From contig CM075101.1 in the NCBI GenBank assembly GCA_037576195.1, positions 15,500,001 to 15,564,000 of the forward strand: a stretch of DNA of 64,000 bases. Reading direction: 5' to 3'. Each line of letters starts with the position of its first letter. Position 1 is the stretch's first letter. The position numbers were made by a program, and so were the translations under genes. Below the pieces are notes generated by a model. The model saw nothing but the letters and a program-made list of their open reading frames with translations, did not search any database and had not been told where the DNA came from. This stretch comes from Phytoseiulus persimilis. Lineage: Eukaryota > Arthropoda > Arachnida > Mesostigmata > Phytoseiidae. Positions 61,785-64,000 of this stretch are shown here, piece by piece.

Positions 61785-62059
61785 CGTGAGTGCAATCCGA
61801 TTGCATCGAGTTTGCAGCGTGGGCTCCGCGCTCCAAGGTAACCGTGCTGTGCAACCGGCGATCCGGGGAACCTCCAAAATGTATTTTGTCCCGCCCACCT
61901 TTACCAATCTCACTCTGTGCCGGGGTGACGCACCGCGCTTCGTGCTTTGCGATCGGCGATGACACGTCCTCCGGCTCGCTCTTCTTTGAGATCTCCGTGT
62001 CCTGAGTTCCTGAAGATGCGTTTCTGGTTTCGGAACCATGGCAAAAGACCACCCGGTAG
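61785..62059 (-). CDS. Candidate gene M1, exon 3 of 7
   Basis: The acceptor is TGCGTCACTCCTAG and the donor ACG|GTGAGAG. The frame continues open upstream to about 62198, roughly 138 codons in all. The product is polar and charged (for example ISKKSEPEDVSSPIAKHEAR), as in a disordered cytoplasmic or nuclear region. An alternative phase-0 acceptor lies at 62001. It ends in phase 1, which fits the next exon. No family is recognised. Confidence 0.45.
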
Positions 62060-62868
62060 CTAGGAGTGACGCAATGCGTGATAGAATTTCCTGGCGATTC
62101 TATCGCATCCCGAATTAGCGCACGTGGTGTGTTTTGGAAGGATTGACTCGAGTGAAGTCCGGTCGGTCGGGTAAATTGGTGCCGGGGAAACGTTCAGATC
62201 TCTGAATCACCGAGCGCCCAAGCGTTTCGAGTGACTCGAGCAGCACTGATGACTTTTCATGATTGAGAACTTCCCCACGCCGAGAGGCAAGCTTTTTCTT
62301 ATTTCCCGGTAGGTAGAGGACACAGGACGAATAGAGGACCTGTCTCGAAGGAAACGAGTTTATCGAACGAAGTCGTCGGAGGGATGGATTGTTCGTCATG
62401 AGCTTCGCGTTAGTGGAGAAACACTCGATCTCTGTTAACTCGCAAGCAGTGTATCCAAGTCACTAACGGTCAATCGTTCGGCCAGTCATCATTCATGCGC
62501 AGGTCGTCAAAGCCGAGAAGATATGGAAGCGAGCGAGGAAAGCGAGGAGCCGCAGATGAATCGATATCGATCGTCTCGAAGGCCGGCCGCCAACCAAGAA
62601 AAATAGTGCTCCTCGAAACGTCCTGCACGGAGTGTCTTTCGCGTCCTCGTTCATTTGCGAGGATTCCACGGCGTCGACACTGTGCGACCATCGGCTCAAA
62701 AAAAATCTTTGGTTGGATCGATGACCCGCTCTAGCAATCAGTTTATTACTGCTCGATTCGTATTCTTAGTAATACGGTGTCAAACGAGCACTGCTACACG
62801 CCGGCGTTTCCTTCGCTGCAGAGGGAGCTCCAAGCAATCTCGCAGACGTTCTTATGGATCCTTCTTAC

Positions 62869-63086
62869 GACTGCGGCCAGCGTTCTCCTCGGCTCTGGTA
62901 AACCCACCTCGCCGGTTTCTTCCCTGTCGACCGCCGGGAAGGCCGCTGCGGCGGCGGAAGAGACCGGTGTTGGCAGCTCAATCGCAGGGCTAGCGATGTA
63001 ATCCCTCCTTTCGGGAGAGCTTTGTTTGCCACATCGATACTCAGTCTTGTGGACAGCGATGAGCGATCGAGTGTATATGAGCGAAT
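62869..63086 (-). CDS. Candidate gene M1, exon 2 of 7
   Basis: It is bounded by acceptor GTCCGTCGTTTCAG and donor GCAGTC|GTAAGA, both good matches. Two frames are open across all 218 bases. One (phase 0 in, 2 out) links to the neighbours on both sides and gives an R/S/P-rich segment. The other (phase 1 in, 0 out) gives a segment with SSAAAAAFPAVDREETGEV and could join an alternative acceptor at 62001 in the next exon. I cannot decide between them from sequence alone. Confidence 0.4.
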
Positions 63087-63216
63087 CTGAAACGACGGAC
63101 CCCAGGCCTGCGTCGACGGCGAGGAGCCTGTCTGTCTGCTGCGTGCGCCGTGCCGATGTTGTGGTATCCGCGGTCCTCGGGTACGCCAACGTGACTGCAC
63201 ATTTACATTCACTCAC

Positions 63217-63412
63217 CCGGACTTGCATGCTCTCGACGCCCCAGAGGGCCGGGACGTTTGGAACATTGTCTGCGGCCGTAAGATAATCGCCGACACCATG
63301 AAAGCGGGAAACGTGGAACGAAAAGTGGATACGATTCCATTCGTTGGACAACTCTGCGAGAGGAAGGCGAAAATGATACTCGCGCGTACCATGCAGGGGC
63401 ATACCGCTGTTT
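63217..63412 (-). CDS. Candidate gene M1, exon 1 of 7 seen (internal exon)
   Basis: The exon runs from an acceptor TTTCACCCAG to a strong donor CGG|GTGAGT. One frame stays open throughout (phase 2 in, phase 0 out). The product includes LPLAELSNEWNRIHF, which is rich in aromatic and hydrophobic residues, unlike the later exons. A second frame is also open here, so the choice rests on phase matching with the next exon. Exons further 5' would be at higher coordinates, some possibly outside the window. No domain is recognised. Confidence 0.35.
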
Positions 63413-64000
63413 CTGGGTGAAACATTAGCGATTCGGGAATATTATCGCCGCAGCTTCTCGTTCCCGCCGTCTCTCGACTCCTATGAGAAGGTCTGCGTCA
63501 TACCACAGTGGAGCTCGGATCACATCAATTATGGGGAATATCAAAAATCCTTGATCACATCGAGGTTTCTATACACACCAGGACATAGTGGTCGGGAGCT
63601 GATGTCAGGTTCTACTGAGTGTTGACGCGGGGGCGATAAACAAGGATAATGCGTGGTAGAATTTCCTTCTTATCGTAGGGTACTCCATGATTTTCGGATA
63701 CCCTCCATCAAAACGGTTCTGCACGCGGATCAAAAAACCAAAGCGCACTCCGTTCTTCCCCGATTCTCAATAGCGAGGCGGCCTTCTCCAATTGACGGTC
63801 ACTCTCCGGGAAACAGGCACGAGACGGACATTCTTTCTGAGTGGGAAAAATATCGATCATGTGGAAGCATTCGATTTCGTCGTGCAGTTGTGCTATATTG
63901 GCTGGAGCCCGACAGTGACCCCGGACTCGCAGTTCCTGAACGGCGAACCGCGGTGTATTACAACGAATCTCTGCAAACTCTGAGAAGGATCTTTGTGAAC

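Noticed and set aside
1..64000. CRISPR arrays, operons, bacterial promoters or terminators
   Set aside because: No regularly spaced direct repeats, no gene strings with ribosome binding sites; the window is eukaryotic.

Overview
The window reads as nuclear DNA of an animal, most likely a small-genome arthropod. GC is near 50%. There are no bacterial gene strings, rRNA or CRISPR. Open frames are short, but several end at consensus GT/AG splice signals, and the mobile elements are eukaryotic: a mariner, a tRNA-derived SINE and a hAT-like miniature element. A mite or other chelicerate would fit, but nothing here fixes the species.

The firmest content is mobile DNA. A complete 1284-bp mariner lies at 41354-42637 with identical 31-bp ends, a TA duplication and a transposase broken by one in-frame TGA. 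A 276-bp SINE lies at 48031-48306 with polymerase III boxes A and B, a 3' stem-loop and a perfect 15-bp target-site duplication. A 30-bp fragment at 38173-38202 shares its 3' stem-loop. A roughly 285-bp element with GTGGCGGATCCAG-type ends sits at 40585-40869, a 290-bp imperfect palindrome at 43033-43324, and a pair of inverted repeats built on a 29-bp unit at 13597-13724 and 14489-14628.

Host genes can only be inferred. The best model is on the minus strand from 63412 down to 55401. It has seven exon candidates with good splice sites, matching phases at all six junctions and an acidic C-terminal exon ending in TGA. I could not assign it to a family. The stretch 13.9-16.3 kb (plus strand) holds shorter splice-flanked frames that may be a gene or a decayed coding sequence. 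Open frames at 1.0-1.6 kb and 6.5-7.2 kb are weaker candidates.

The rest, most of the 64 kb, shows no gene I can support. It looks intergenic or intronic, with scattered simple repeats and three notable G or C homopolymer runs of 18-21 bases plus one of 17. Because chance open frames of 60-200 codons are plentiful at this base composition, open frame length alone was not taken as evidence of a gene.
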